Of a DNA stretch of 64,000 bases, positions 12,833 to 23,280 are shown in pieces. Origin of the DNA: Carnegiea gigantea (Eukaryota > Streptophyta > Magnoliopsida > Caryophyllales > Cactaceae); assembly GCA_029747015.1 (NCBI GenBank), contig JAKOGI010000084.1:62001-126000 (forward strand), in the 5' to 3' direction. The notes beneath the pieces were generated by a model. The model worked only from the letters and a program-made list of their open reading frames with translations. It had not been told where the DNA came from and made no database searches. The translations under genes were made by a program, and so were the position numbers. The stretch's first letter is position 1; each line of letters starts with the position of its first letter.

Positions 12833-13150
12833 TAGACTTGGCAAATGGGTCATTCAGTTCGGGTATAGGTCGGGTCAAGTTCGAGTTAGGTCATGTTCGG
12901 GTTAAATGACATTTTGAGTCGGGTATGGTTCGATTCAGGTCGATTTCAGGTCAACTAATTTTTAGTCAAATACGCTCGTCATGCCAAAACAAGCAACTTT
13001 GAGAAAAATTTTGGATCGAGTATGGCTCGGTTCGGGTCAATTCGGGTTTCGGGTCCACTTTCTGGTAAGCATATTTCTGGTGTCGGGTCGGGTATGGGCC
13101 CGGGTCGTTCGGTTCGGGTTTCGTGCCTCGGGTCAGTTTTGCCAGGCCTA
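12833..13150. mobile_element. 318 bp hAT-type MITE with 8 bp target-site duplication
   Basis: The inverted ends are TAGACTTGGCAAA (left) and, reverse-complemented, TAGGCCTGGCAAAA (right). The flanking 8 bp GTACTCAG is present at 12825-12832 and 13151-13158. The interior is built of GGGTCGGGTTCGGG-like repeats. An 8 bp duplication plus TAG...TGGCAA ends fits hAT-superfamily MITEs. It is nested inside the Helitron. No ORF. Confidence 0.85.
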
Positions 13151-13423
13151 GTACTCAGGACCTCAATGGCTAAAATTTATGTTGTAGAATGATCAACGGT
13201 TTATAAGCACTATTACTTGAGATTTTAGAATTGGAGGAGGGAAGTTTTCTCAATCTCTTATATATCTTTACATTTATTATATAAAGATTTATTTATTTTT
13301 CAACATTTCGCAATTCCTACAAAATAAACAAAAATATGTTAGAATCCTAATTTAATCATTTATTTACAGCAAATATTAGATAATGAAAGGGTATAAAATA
13401 ATATAATTTCAGGTTGAATAAAT

Positions 13424-14422
13424 ACCCTGACACCTAAATTTTGCTTGTCCTCGAGTAAAATAAAACTAAAAATCCTAGAAAAAGAAACTAAAATCCTAAC
13501 CTAATTTCGCAGGAATTACAGTTACACTTAGCATGTTCAACAAGCCTTTTAAATCCCTAGGTTACACTTAGTGGACCCGTAAAGTCTTATGAGGATTTGC
13601 AAAAGATATACCCACAAAATCTATACAAAGAAAAAGAAAATATAAAATCTTTTTGGTTTTTTTATTCCAACTTATATAGAACATTGGGGAAAATACATAT
13701 ACATCCAATCAACTACATCACTCTAATAACATAAGCAATAAATCACATACAAATACAATATACACGTCAAGAAATTCTTAATCCTAACTGATGACATCTA
13801 TACACAATCATTCACCCCTCTTTGAAAACATGTTCAAGTTCAACTAGTAGAACCTCACTTTAGGGACAAGGGGGACACTCTCACTCATATGCCTAAGGTT
13901 TAATAAGGTTTACTCAATTCATCTCCCAATCATACAAACTACCATAGGCTTGCTAAGATTTTCAATTCTCTATCACTAAAATGCCAAATGCAACAATCAA
14001 GAGGACTCTATAAGGGGTTGCAATGGGGCTAAAGGTTAAAAGGGCTAGGAGAGGGACAAATAATTTAGGAAATGAGGAGCTAAAAGTCAAATAGCTAATG
14101 AGCACCTTAGCGGTTCCAACGACTATAACAATCACACATTCTCGAAAAACTTATGACACTTTAAAACACCCCCCACCAAAAGCACCCATTAGGAATAAGT
14201 TAAAATAATGAAGCTCAAGTATACACAACCATACCAAAGACTCTTATCCACAGCAATTTTTTTCTTCTTCTTTTCCTAAGATTTTTCATTTTTTTTTTTA
14301 GTTTTCTACTTTTTCCTCATGGTTGTGTTTTTATTTTACTTGCTTTTTTTAAAAAGAAAACGAATGAAAGGCATGTATGAGAATAACAACTCAATATCCA
14401 AATGGTTTCAATGATACATCCC
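13424..14422 (-). mobile_element. Polypurine tract and 3' noncoding region of element B (first part)
   Basis: On the - strand the LTR is preceded by a CTCGAGGACAAGCAAAATTT motif (plus 13439-13458), the counterpart of the element F signature at 53592-53611. The rest is AT-rich noncoding DNA. Positions 13555-13995 have a second, diverged copy at 20503-20878. The region is interrupted at 14423 by a LINE and resumes at 17072. Confidence 0.65.
14405..14422. repeat. Target-site duplication of the RTE LINE, left copy
   Basis: GTTTCAATGATACATCCC is repeated at 17054-17071 on the far side of the LINE. Length 17-18 bp, depending on whether the first G is counted. Confidence 0.92.
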
Positions 14423-17053
14423 TAGTGAGTATCTAGGGACTCAGCATAGGTTGCTAGTATTGGATGTGGAGTTCAAATGTTCAAAGTGGAAGAAGAGGAG
14501 AGTCGGGGACCCTAGAGTTAAGTGGTGGACCCTCATGAAAGAGAACGCTGCGTTTTTAGCAGAGAGGATTACGGAAGAAGGAGCTTGAAGGCGGGTAGAG
14601 GATGCAGGTGCAATGTGGGAGGCAATGGCAGATTGTATTAGAAGGTCGGCTAAAGAAATCCTAGGTTCTTCTAGAAGAGGTGGTAACAAAATGAAGGGTG
14701 CCTAGTGGTGGAACGTGGAGGTGAAGGAGAAAGTCAAGGAGACAAAAGAGGCTTATGCAGATTTCATGAACAGTGGAGCGGAAGATGAGAGTTCATGAAG
14801 CGGAAGATGAGAGAGAAATTAGCAGAGTTAGATATAAGGCAACAAAGAAGGTAGCCAAGAAAGCAGCCGCGGTAGCTAAGAGCATGGCTTGTGATAGGTT
14901 ATATTATAGACTGGAGTCAAAGGAAGGAGGGAAGGAAGTCTTTAAGCTGGCAAAGGCTAGGTAAAGAAGAACAAGGGATTTAGGTGTTGTGAGGTGCATC
15001 AAGGATGAAAATAGCAAAGTGTTGTCTGAGGATGCACAAATCAAGGAGAGATAATAAAGGTACTTTTTCAAACTCCTCAATGGTGAACTGACGGAGGATT
15101 CCCAAAGTAGGGAAAGAGAGTGTGGTGAGAGACGTCTTGATCCGTGAGTGTGTGGTCACATCAGCAAGGATGAGATTAAAGAGGCCTTAAAGAAGATGAC
15201 CAATGGGAAAGCAGAGGGTCCACATTAGATACCGGTGGAAGTGTGGAAGTGTTTGGGTGAAGAAGGATTAGTGGCTAACGGAGCTTTTTAATGTTATTTT
15301 TAGGACCGCTAAGATGCCCAAAGAATGGAGGTCTAGTACAGTCATCCCTCTGTACAAGAACAAAGGTGATATTTAAGATTGCAATAATTTTAGGGGTATA
15401 AAGTTGCTCAGTCACACTATAAAGTTATGGGAGAGGTGATTGAGAGAAGGTTGGGGAAGGAGGTTTCGATTTCAGAGAACCAATTTGGCTTTATGTCAAG
15501 TAGATCTACCTTAGAGGCAATTTACCTCCTTAGAAGGCTCATGGGTCTGTACAGAGATAGAAAGGTGGATCTTCATGTAAAGTTCATTAACCTGAAAAAA
15601 GCATATGATAGAGTTCCGCGTGAAGTGATATGCAGATGCTTAGAAAAGAAAGGAGTATTACCCTTGTATATCCAAGTTATTAAGGATATGTATGAGGGAG
15701 GTAGGACGAGTGTTAGGACGTCAGGAGGGTCACCAATGACTTCGTCGTTAGTATGGGCCTACATCAGAGTTCCGCCTTAAGCCTTTTTCTTTTTACTCTA
15801 ATTATGGATGAACTTACAAGAGGGATTCAAGATGAGTTACCTTGGTGTATGCTATTTGCAGATGACATTGTTCTTATTGATAAGACCAGATAAGGAATTA
15901 ATGTCAAGTTAGAGCGATGGAGGCATACACTGGAATCTAGAGGTTTCAGAGTAAGTAGATCGAAAATGGAATACCTTCATTGCTTTTTCAGTGGAAGGGT
16001 GGATGTGGGGGAAGAAGTCACCCTGGATGGGAGGTCGATACCTCAGGTCGATAAGTTCAAGTACCTAAGCTCGATCATTCAGCGGAATGGAGATATTAAC
16101 GAAGATATTAACCAGCGAATAAAGGTGGGGTGGCAAAAATGAAAGTTTAGCTCAGGTGTGCTGTGTGATAAGAGGATGCCCCTTGGATTGAAAGACAGAG
16201 TCTATCGTATGATAGTTAGATCGGCTGTTCTTTATAGATTGGAATATTGGCCTCTAAAAAAGATGCAGGTTCAAAGGTTGATGGTGGTAGAGATGAGAAT
16301 GATTAGGTAGATATGTGGTTATACGAGATTAGATAGAATTAGGAATTGTGTAATCAGGGACTTAGTTAAAGTGGCTCCCATCGAAGATAAGATGAGAGAA
16401 ACAAGACTCTGATGGTTTGGCCATGTGAAAAGGTAGAGTGCGGACGCTCCAGTGAGGAGATGTGAGATGATCAACATCTCTGGAGGCAAAATAGGGAGGG
16501 GTCAACCAAAGAAGAGTTTGGATGAGGTGATTAGAGAGGACTTGAAAGTTGTCGGTTTGACGGAGGACCTGGCTCAGGATAGGAAGCTGTGGTGGGATAG
16601 GATTAAGAACTTAGATCGCAGAGAGTCGACCCCGTAGTTGGCTTTTGGTTGCAGTGGCAGCATGCTGGCAGTGGTCTTTTTCTTACTTCATATTTGTTTG
16701 CAGGTAGTACTTTCATTGGGCAAGAGGCACCGTTTGCATACCCCTAGTTGTTAAGGTATATTACATTCCTCTGATTCACTATTCTTATGTTACAAAGCTC
16801 CAGCAACTTGTCTTTTTAATTTATCATAGTCATTCCTTACTATGTGTCCTTAATTTTCTCATTAATTGTTTTTTACAAAATGTTTCTTCTTTAAAATTTT
16901 TTCACAAATTCCTTTTTGTGGGTATCTTGGAAACAGCCTCTCTATGGGTAGGAATGTAGGATTGTCAGTTGAGGTAAGGTTGTCTACAGCTGAATCTCTC
17001 CAGACCCCGCGAAAGCGGGACCCACAATGGGAGGTGGTGGTGGTGGTGTTGTT
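14423..17053 (+). mobile_element. 5'-truncated RTE-type LINE with target-site duplication
   Basis: About 2.63 kb of non-LTR retrotransposon is flanked by GTTTCAATGATACATCCC at 14405-14422 and 17054-17071. The 5' part starts in the linker after the endonuclease domain (WWTLMKENAAFLAERI at about 14530-14575), so the endonuclease itself is absent. The 3' end is a GGT/GTT repeat (17033-17056), the short-repeat tail typical of the RTE clade rather than poly(A). It sits in the 3' noncoding region of element B on the opposite strand. Confidence 0.88.
15170..16640 (+). pseudogene. RTE-type LINE reverse transcriptase remnant
   Basis: Recognisable RT blocks in order: EIKEALKKMTNGKAEGP (about 15173-15223), ENQFGFMSSRSTLEAIYLLR (about 15476-15535), KKAYDRVPREVICRCLEKKG (about 15594-15653), and the catalytic box LFADDIVLI (about 15852-15878) with both aspartates present. 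The C-terminal part at 16452-16637 has GRGQPKKSLDEVIREDLKVV and LAQDRKLWWDRI, a conserved tail of plant RTE ORFs. Several stop codons and frame changes (for example near 15055, 15290, 15780 and 16140) prevent translation. It would have primed reverse transcription at a nicked target; it is now inactive. Confidence 0.88.
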
Positions 17054-17071
17054 GTTTCAATGATACATCCC
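17054..17071. repeat. Target-site duplication of the RTE LINE, right copy
   Basis: Matches 14405-14422 base for base (GTTTCAATGATACATCCC). Confidence 0.92.
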
Positions 17072-17952
17072 CTCTTATAACCAATAGAACCAAAATTAAC
17101 CACTATGTACGTAATTAAACACCCAAAAGCTACACACCAAATATTGAAGTATTGCTCCACTAGATTTGGTTTAGGTATAGGAAATGTGTTTAGGCCAATG
17201 GTTAAAATAAAGGGTTCATAAGAAATAAAAACAATCAAGGCTCAAAGGTTTAGCAAAGGGTACAACATTTAAATCAAGGTGGCAATATGGCTAATGTGGC
17301 TCACAATACAAAAGAAGGCCTCTATCATAATATTATAATGCGCACGCTATGATTTTAAAAAGAACTAAAGCAAGTTTTGGAGATATAATCAAAGATGCAC
17401 ATGAAAGAAAAATATAAGACTAAAAAAAATGCATTAGTCTTTAGGCCACAAAATCTCACACGTAATCTACCAAAGCTAAGATGGCTTGCATTCAAAAAAT
17501 ATTAGGGGTTAGGATCGTGGCATAAACATCACATTTTGGACTAAGTTCTACCGTACATACCATATCTATATACAAGTTAATACTAAAGTATAAGAGAACA
17601 CAATCAATCAAATCGCACATATATTCCCCAAAACAAAACAAAAAAAATTCTTTTTTTTCCATTTTTTTTGAAACATAATTTCCCCATCCTAACACCTAAA
17701 TCAGACAATGTTCTTATTGGAAGTGAAAGAAAACGTACAACAAAAACTAAATAGGAAAAAAAATACAAAAAGAAAGGAAAACTCAAAAAGAAAGAAAAAG
17801 GATAAAACTCAAAAACTCAAAAAGAAAACAATAAAAATAAAGTGAAGCAACAAATAAATACTAAAGTAAAACAAAATAAAAAGAGAATAAGGAGAGGAAC
17901 AATTATACCAGGTCAGGTGCAAGAGTACACCTAAGTGGTAGCCTCCTGAAAT
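17072..17952 (-). mobile_element. 3' noncoding region of element B (second part)
   Basis: AT-rich sequence continues from 14422 across the LINE and leads (- strand) from the end of the 197-codon ORF towards the polypurine tract. Short ORFs at 16984-17238, 17492-17695 and 17604-17786 (-) show no domain and are homopolymer-rich. Nothing else recognised. Confidence 0.5.
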
Positions 17953-18546
17953 TCATTTTGATAGAGACTCATGGAGTATCAACCACTCCATATCAAACTG
18001 AACATTGCTACTCAAATCAAATCCTATTAGCTCACATAGTAGCTTATCACACATACTAGAACAACTCTCGATAATATGAAAATAGTAAAAATTAAAGAGT
18101 TGGAACCAGAAAGAGTAAATCCATAGCATCAATGTAGTACAATTGGGGGCCCTCTTCAATTTATCAAATTGCAGGACCCAAATGTCAAACAAAGAGATAT
18201 ACTCAAACTTAACGAGCAAGTGGGCCAATGGTCTAAAAATGTTATCGTCATGAATGAACTGTCTAGGAAAATTAATGGGTCCTAAATCCAGAAGTCTTTT
18301 AATCTTGGCATGCTCAAGAGTGTGGTCCAAATCAGTAGTCATGTGCACAAAGTTCTCATACTCTAAAAATTCAGACTTAGATTTCTTAAGGATGAGGTCA
18401 CTCATGATGGGGTCAAAAGAAAAGGATTCATATTGAACGCAGAAACCAACATTCAGAACTTCATTTTCATCTACCCCATATGAAAAATATTCATATGTTG
18501 CACAAACAATATCATCATCAAATTCTAAATCAGTAGGCTCAACCAC
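17953..18546 (-). CDS. Uncharacterised 197-residue ORF of non-autonomous element B
   Basis: This is the longest open frame in element B and occupies the place where pol would be in an autonomous relative. It begins MVEPTDLEFDDD, is acidic in its first third, and contains YENFVHMTTDLDHTLEHAKI, LDLGPINFPRQFIHDDNIF, an aromatic-rich segment (LWIYSFWFQLFNFYYFHI, residues about 142-160) and ends near MEWLILHESLSK. There is no zinc knuckle, protease, RT or integrase motif. The frame may continue upstream with a gag-like region (18560-19500) whose reading is interrupted. My impression is that similar ORFs occur in other non-autonomous plant LTR elements, but I cannot verify that. Function unknown; it may be a relic even though the frame is open. 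Confidence 0.5.
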   Translation of the reverse strand: MVEPTDLEFDDDIVCATYEYFSYGVDENEVLNVGFCVQYESFSFDPIMSDLILKKSKSEFLEYENFVHMTTDLDHTLEHAKIKRLLDLGPINFPRQFIHDDNIFRPLAHLLVKFEYISLFDIWVLQFDKLKRAPNCTTLMLWIYSFWFQLFNFYYFHIIESCSSMCDKLLCELIGFDLSSNVQFDMEWLILHESLSK

Positions 18547-18559
18547 CGACTCACATAAC

Positions 18560-19510
18560 TCCTATGAACAAATATCTTTTGACACATCATGATGCGCAAC
18601 TTCAGTCGTAATACTCATATCTAACTCACCAACACTCTCAAATTCTCCTCCCTCCTCAAACTCACAAGAATGAGTAAAAGGGCTGGAAGATTGGTAGAAA
18701 CTAGGGCATCCTGAGTAGCATCCTTATGTGAGCAAGGTTTAGGTGCACGGTTAGGTGATACAGACTCAGAGTGGTCACTCTCTTAGCTTGTTCTAGGCTA
18801 GGCAAATCATATAGTCATGCAACTTAGACCAAATATAATAACGGGGCTCAAAATCAAATACGATAAGTGGGCTCAAAATCATCAAAAAGGCTAACTTTAG
18901 GTTTAGAAAATCCTAAACCAGAGTAAGATTCATGCAAATTATAATCCTGTCTACCTTAATTAAAATGGTGAGAATGTTCAACAATTCTCTCTCTCATAGT
19001 CTCTATCATTTTATCAGTCAATTTATTTGTCGTCTTCCTAAGACTTGCACATGTAGCATCAACATAATCACGATAAGAATAATTATGAACACCATAATCA
19101 GAAGGCTCCCAACAATCACACAAAACAATAGGCACATAAGAGTAAGATGGGTCTTATGAGTTCATAAAGTGATCCTAGTGGTAAAGATTAGCATGAAAAA
19201 TGTACTCGCCATTAGTAGGGTATCATGAGGTCCTTCTAGTTTGTTCAAACTCAAATATATCCCAGGCCAGTTTTTCAAACAAATCCCAAAACTCATCTTG
19301 AGTTCTAGACAATGATCCTAGTAAACCTTCAGGACATATAGACTCTGCATAACATTGGAATCCATCATTCAGACACACAATAGGGACCTCACATATTTCC
19401 CATTTCAAAATGTTGATTCAATTGAGTACGATGATCATTAAGTCTCAACAAGTAGCTCCAAAACAGTTCATGCTCAAATTGTGGGAAATGAAAAATTGGC
19501 ATTCTCAGAA
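18560..19510 (-). pseudogene. Gag-like region of element B, interrupted
   Basis: On the - strand the frame at 19223-19408 reads CPEGLLGSLSRTQDEFWDLF then EKLAWDIFEFEQTRR. This fits the gag motif (FL-K-P-EAW-F-E-LA-K---WE) used by Ty3/gypsy capsid proteins, including element F at 47890-47960. Downstream (18900-19160) a frame with TTNKLTDKMIETMRERIVEH resembles the coiled segment that follows gag in such elements. Stops and frame changes break it (for example near 18950). It would have encoded a capsid-like protein. Assignment rests on motif resemblance only. Confidence 0.5.
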
Positions 19511-20502
19511 CTCTTTTTTTTCAATTTTAAGAATTTTTTAATTTTTTAGAATTTCCAAATGTATTTCATTTTTTAAAGTTTTGTTTAAAGGAAAAAATAA
19601 TAATAATCAATGACTCTAAGACAACAATTATAAACTAATGACTAAAACAAAAGCAAAACACTTAAATAATTAAGTTAACAAAACACAATAAACTAACCAA
19701 AATAAAACTATATTGCCAAAAGAAAATAAATACTAAAAAGACTTAGGCCAAAAAGAAGTAACTAACACAAAAAAACCAGAAAGAAGCACAAACACGAAGC
19801 ACGAGCATCATTTTTCTTTTTCTTATGTTTTATCTAAACACAAAAACAAAAAATATCAAAACTTAAAACAAACCAAAAACTAAAAATAAAATAAAATAAA
19901 ATAAAAAATCAAACTCCAAATTCATAACAATGTACATAGAAAACTCAGCACAACCACACAGAACATGGACATATTTTTTCTTTCAATTTTTCTATCCCAG
20001 AATAGTGCACAAAATTCAAACAAAAATTATTTTCAGAAATTGTTGAAAATTCCAAAAATTCCTAAAAATTCAACAAGAATTCGACTACTCTAAAAATTCC
20101 TAAGAATCCACTAAAAATATCAGAGCAGCAAAATTAGCACCAGATTAACCCAGAAAAGTCAAACACTATATGAAAATTCAGAAAAACCTGCATAGTATTG
20201 TTTAATGTTTCCGTCAGTCAGCTTGTATATAGAGTATTCATAGTACCCAATTTGTTAATTCAAATTTTTTCTCAGCAGAAAAAAACACTAAAAAGCATAA
20301 TAAAATTGACCAAAACAAAATCAAAAAGCAAACTATAATAAAAAATTAAAAACAAAAGGAATCTAAACTAAACTAAAACAACTAAAATTAAACAAACACT
20401 CAAACAAAATCAACAATCAAAAAGTACAAAAAGAAACGAAAATGACTCAATCAACTCAATGACAACTCAACTCGGTACGTAACCTAATTTCACAAAATCC
20501 AT
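19511..20502 (-). mobile_element. Long 5' UTR of element B, ending at a broken primer-site region
   Basis: A/T-rich leader. Positions 20268-20500 match the element A 5' UTR (8950-9183), including 'ttctcagcag', the long A-rich stretch and 'acctaatttcac'. In element A that sequence runs into the primer-binding site and LTR; here it breaks at about 20502, just before the primer site, and continues as a different part of the element. The leader contains an 'aataaaataaaataaaataaa' run near 19886. Confidence 0.65.
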
Positions 20503-20878
20503 CCTAGGTTTGCAGAAAATATAACCATAAAATCTATGAAAAGAAAAAAAAATAGAAAATCTTTGTGGTTTTTTTTTTTTCAAAGTATATACAACATTTG
20601 GGAAAAATACATACACATACAATCATCCTCATCACTCTAATAACTTAAGTATTAAATCACATATAAATCTAATGTACACATCAAGAAATTCGATCTTAAT
20701 CTCTACTGATAAAATCTATACACAGTCACTTGACTGGTAGAACCTCACTTTAGGGATGAGTGGAACACTCCCGCTCATATGTTTAAGATTTAATAAGTTT
20801 CACTTAATTCATTTCCTAGTAATAACAACTATCTTAGACTTGCTAAGATTCACAATTCTCCATCACTAAAATACAAAA
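20503..20878 (-). mobile_element. Displaced second copy of the element B 3' noncoding region
   Basis: Blocks such as 'gaaaatctttgtggttttt', 'acatacacatacaatc', 'ggtagaacctcactttaggg' and 'gcttgctaagat' occur in the same order as at 13600-13995, with many small differences. No LTR separates it from the 5' UTR at 20502. It ends where a chromovirus-type LTR begins (20880). Confidence 0.7.
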
Positions 20879-21636
20879 TTGTAATATTCGTTTTTATTTA
20901 AGCTATCTAGCATGTTTCTTGATATTACGAAATCGTATTTTATTATTTTAGCAAAGTTAAATTATTATTAATGTGCTTGCGTGAGCAATAATATTATTAA
21001 AAAGAATATTATTATTGCTATTATTATTAGTTTTGAAAATTCTTCGATGATTTTTAATAAGCATGAATAAGAATTATTATCAGGGTACTAAATCGAGCAG
21101 AATTCCAAATACGATCAGATTGTCAATCTTATAATTAGCGTCATTAATCACTAAATTGAACCTTGATATAATCCGAAACGAGTAATCGATGAAATATTGT
21201 ATTATCAATTTGGATTTAAAATGTGACATACGAGACTAGACAAGCAGTGTTAGATGTTGAGCAAACTTTTTAAAAAAAAAAAAAAAAAGGAAAAGGGGAG
21301 GGCATATTTGTCAGCACACGCCAGCCCCACGCCTAGCTTCTCCTTCTTCCTCTTCCACGCGACAGCCCGAGGCTCCCATTTTCTCTCTTCTTCTTCTTTC
21401 CTTCTTCACTCCACACGCGGCTCAAGCATCAGAACTCCATCAAATTTTTGCCTCAACCCAGCCGGCAAATCCTCAGATTCCACCTCCCCAACATCAAACA
21501 AACCCACCGTTGCAAGTTCTGGGCAAAATCAGAGAGAAGCCACCACGTTTGTGGTCGGTTTCGGCTTCGATTTGAGGCACCGAATGCGTGCCCAAGCTTG
21601 GCCATGCAACCCAGTCTTTAGCCACTCCAGTCCTCC

Positions 21637-21643
21637 TATAAAT
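21637..21643 (+). promoter_or_regulatory. TATA box in the chromovirus-type LTR
   Basis: TATAAAT lies downstream of an AT-rich front and just upstream of a leader-like stretch (gggggtgaattcgcagcc). It is placed as the LTR promoter would be. Inferred from position and motif only. Confidence 0.4.
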
Positions 21644-23044
21644 TGGGGGTGAATTCGCAGCCCAAACATCAACCACAACTTCGAATCAGTGAGCCAAGTT
21701 CAGTCGATCTTGAGCTTGTTCGCGTGGGTTAGGCGTGACTGCAGCAAGGGGGTCGAAATCCTGGTTTTGAAGCATTCAAATCGAGCCCAAAAGCCCTTAG
21801 AACGGGTCCTTAGCTTGGAATCGAGGTGGGTCTTTCCCTTCCTCCTAGTTATTAGTAATTTCAAACGAATTTTAATGATTTTAGGTAGTTTATGTTTAAA
21901 TTCTGAAACTGTTATCAGTAATTGGAGGGTTTGAGGTTGAAATCTGGTAAAAATGGTGTTGATACGGATTTAGGGTTCATGCATGTCGAAGTAATGCATA
22001 GTTTTGCTAACTGGTCAATTTGGGGAGTTGTAGGACAAGCAGATTATGCTCAAATGTTGGTGCTAAACCAATTTAAATATGTTTAAATTCTGTTTTGGTG
22101 ATTGCATACGAATGCTACGCATGTGGATATTGGTTTTGTGAATTAAACAATTAAATTGTTATGATACTGAAACGAGCTTGGTAATTGGATGGTTTGAGGT
22201 GGAACTGTTGAGTGATTTGAGGTTTTTGTGGACACTGCTGTGCGAGGAGGGAGCGTGGGTTTGATATTAATCGTGAATTGTGAAGTAATTGTGATATTAG
22301 GTAGATTCTGCTAAAACTGTTCCGGCGAAGTGAAACAAACGTGCTATTTGTGAACCCCTCCCCTCTTGAATTGATTAAATGATGTTGTGTGAGTGAATTA
22401 TGAACTTTAGAAATCTTTAAAAGGATCATTAAAAGCTTGTTTTCATAATCTCAAATGTTTCTAAATGTACATTAGTTGCGTGTTTGATTGCTAAGATGTT
22501 TGTAACTTAAAATGACTCTAAATCGTCGAACTACTCAGCTGAATGACTCAAATGAATAATCGAGAGGTTAGAAAGTTAAAAGGAAAACGAGTAATGTGCT
22601 CGAAAGTGTTTTAAGGGTTTGGTCTGTATTATATTTCTTTCTTTTGCGTTTAAAAGATTAAAATGAACTTAAAAGGGCAACTAAAGATGTTTTATTGTGA
22701 GACCTAGTTTGAATCATATGCCAGCCAATTATTTAAGTTTTGAATTGAGAGTTAGTAGACTCACCATGATCTTAAGAGGTTTTTCATGTTGAAAATGAAA
22801 GAACCATAAACCGTTAAGGGGGTTATGGGTAATTTTGCTAAACGGGCTTAGTTTTGATTATGTAAGCAACTATTAAAGAGAAGTGATTCGTAACTTACTT
22901 GAAGGTGAGACTTGGCAGTGACCCCTTTTAATAAACTATAATGGTTTAGTATGATTTTAATGGCAAAGATATTGCTTATTAAGTGGCCATACCTAGGGAG
23001 TAGACCCAGAAGTGGGAACCCTAGAAGACCCTAACGAAAGTAGC

Positions 23045-23280
23045 GCGTGATAAAACCTTGAGAGCGGGGACTGGACGTAGGATAAGGCGTGAGCTGTTTC
23101 CCCCAAAGATAAGGTTCGACGATATGTGACGCGTGATAAAACCTTGAGGGTGGGGACTGGACGCAGGATAAGGCGTGAGCAGTGTCTCCCAAAAATAAGG
23201 TTCGATGATATGTCACGTGTGATAAAACTTGACGGAGGGGACTGGACGCAGGATAAGGCGTGAGTTGTTGTCCACAAAGT
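23045..23280. repeat. 86 bp tandem repeat, about 2.8 copies
   Basis: Units start at 23045, 23131 and 23217, each with GCGTGATAAAACC or a close variant, then GGGGACTGGACGCAGGATAA and GGCGTGAG. The first two copies are complete and differ at several bases; the third stops after about 64 bp. It lies within the chromovirus-type LTR. Confidence 0.9.

Larger units (their letters stand above)
11015..13287 (-). mobile_element. Non-autonomous Helitron inserted in the shared LTR
   Basis: Read on the - strand it starts TCTTTATATAATAAATG (plus 13287 leftwards) and ends with a hairpin (GCCTGTG TGAGAG CACAGGC, plus 11024-11043), a five-base spacer and CTAG at 11015-11018. Start TC, 3' hairpin, CTRR end and insertion between A and T without target duplication are the hallmarks of Helitrons. 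Joining the flanks (aagaaaa and tttatttttcaacatttc) restores the LTR sequence as seen at 1400-1450. The interior is AT-rich with no Rep/helicase ORF, so it is non-autonomous. It contains a 33 bp tandem repeat and a nested MITE. Confidence 0.75.
9211..13423 (-). mobile_element. Single Athila-like LTR shared by elements A and B, split by later insertions
   Basis: The plus-left edge TGTTGAAATTTCC at 9211 abuts the element A primer site, so it is the 5' LTR of A. The plus-right edge near 13423 (caggttgaata) abuts a polypurine-type tract (CTCGAGGACAAGC on -, plus 13442-13454) of element B, so it is the 3' LTR of B. The 1-1545 LTR aligns piecewise with 9211-10173, 10797-11014 and 13288-13423, which means one LTR interrupted by a hAT-like element and a Helitron. 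Excluding those, it is about 1.3 kb. A poly(A) run lies at 9587-9606. No genes. Confidence 0.7.

Noticed and set aside
21254..21652. 132-codon ORF as a possible gene downstream of a TATA box
   Set aside because: It lies in the leader of a chromovirus-type LTR, starts in poly(A) and is Ser/Pro/Phe-rich with no domain.
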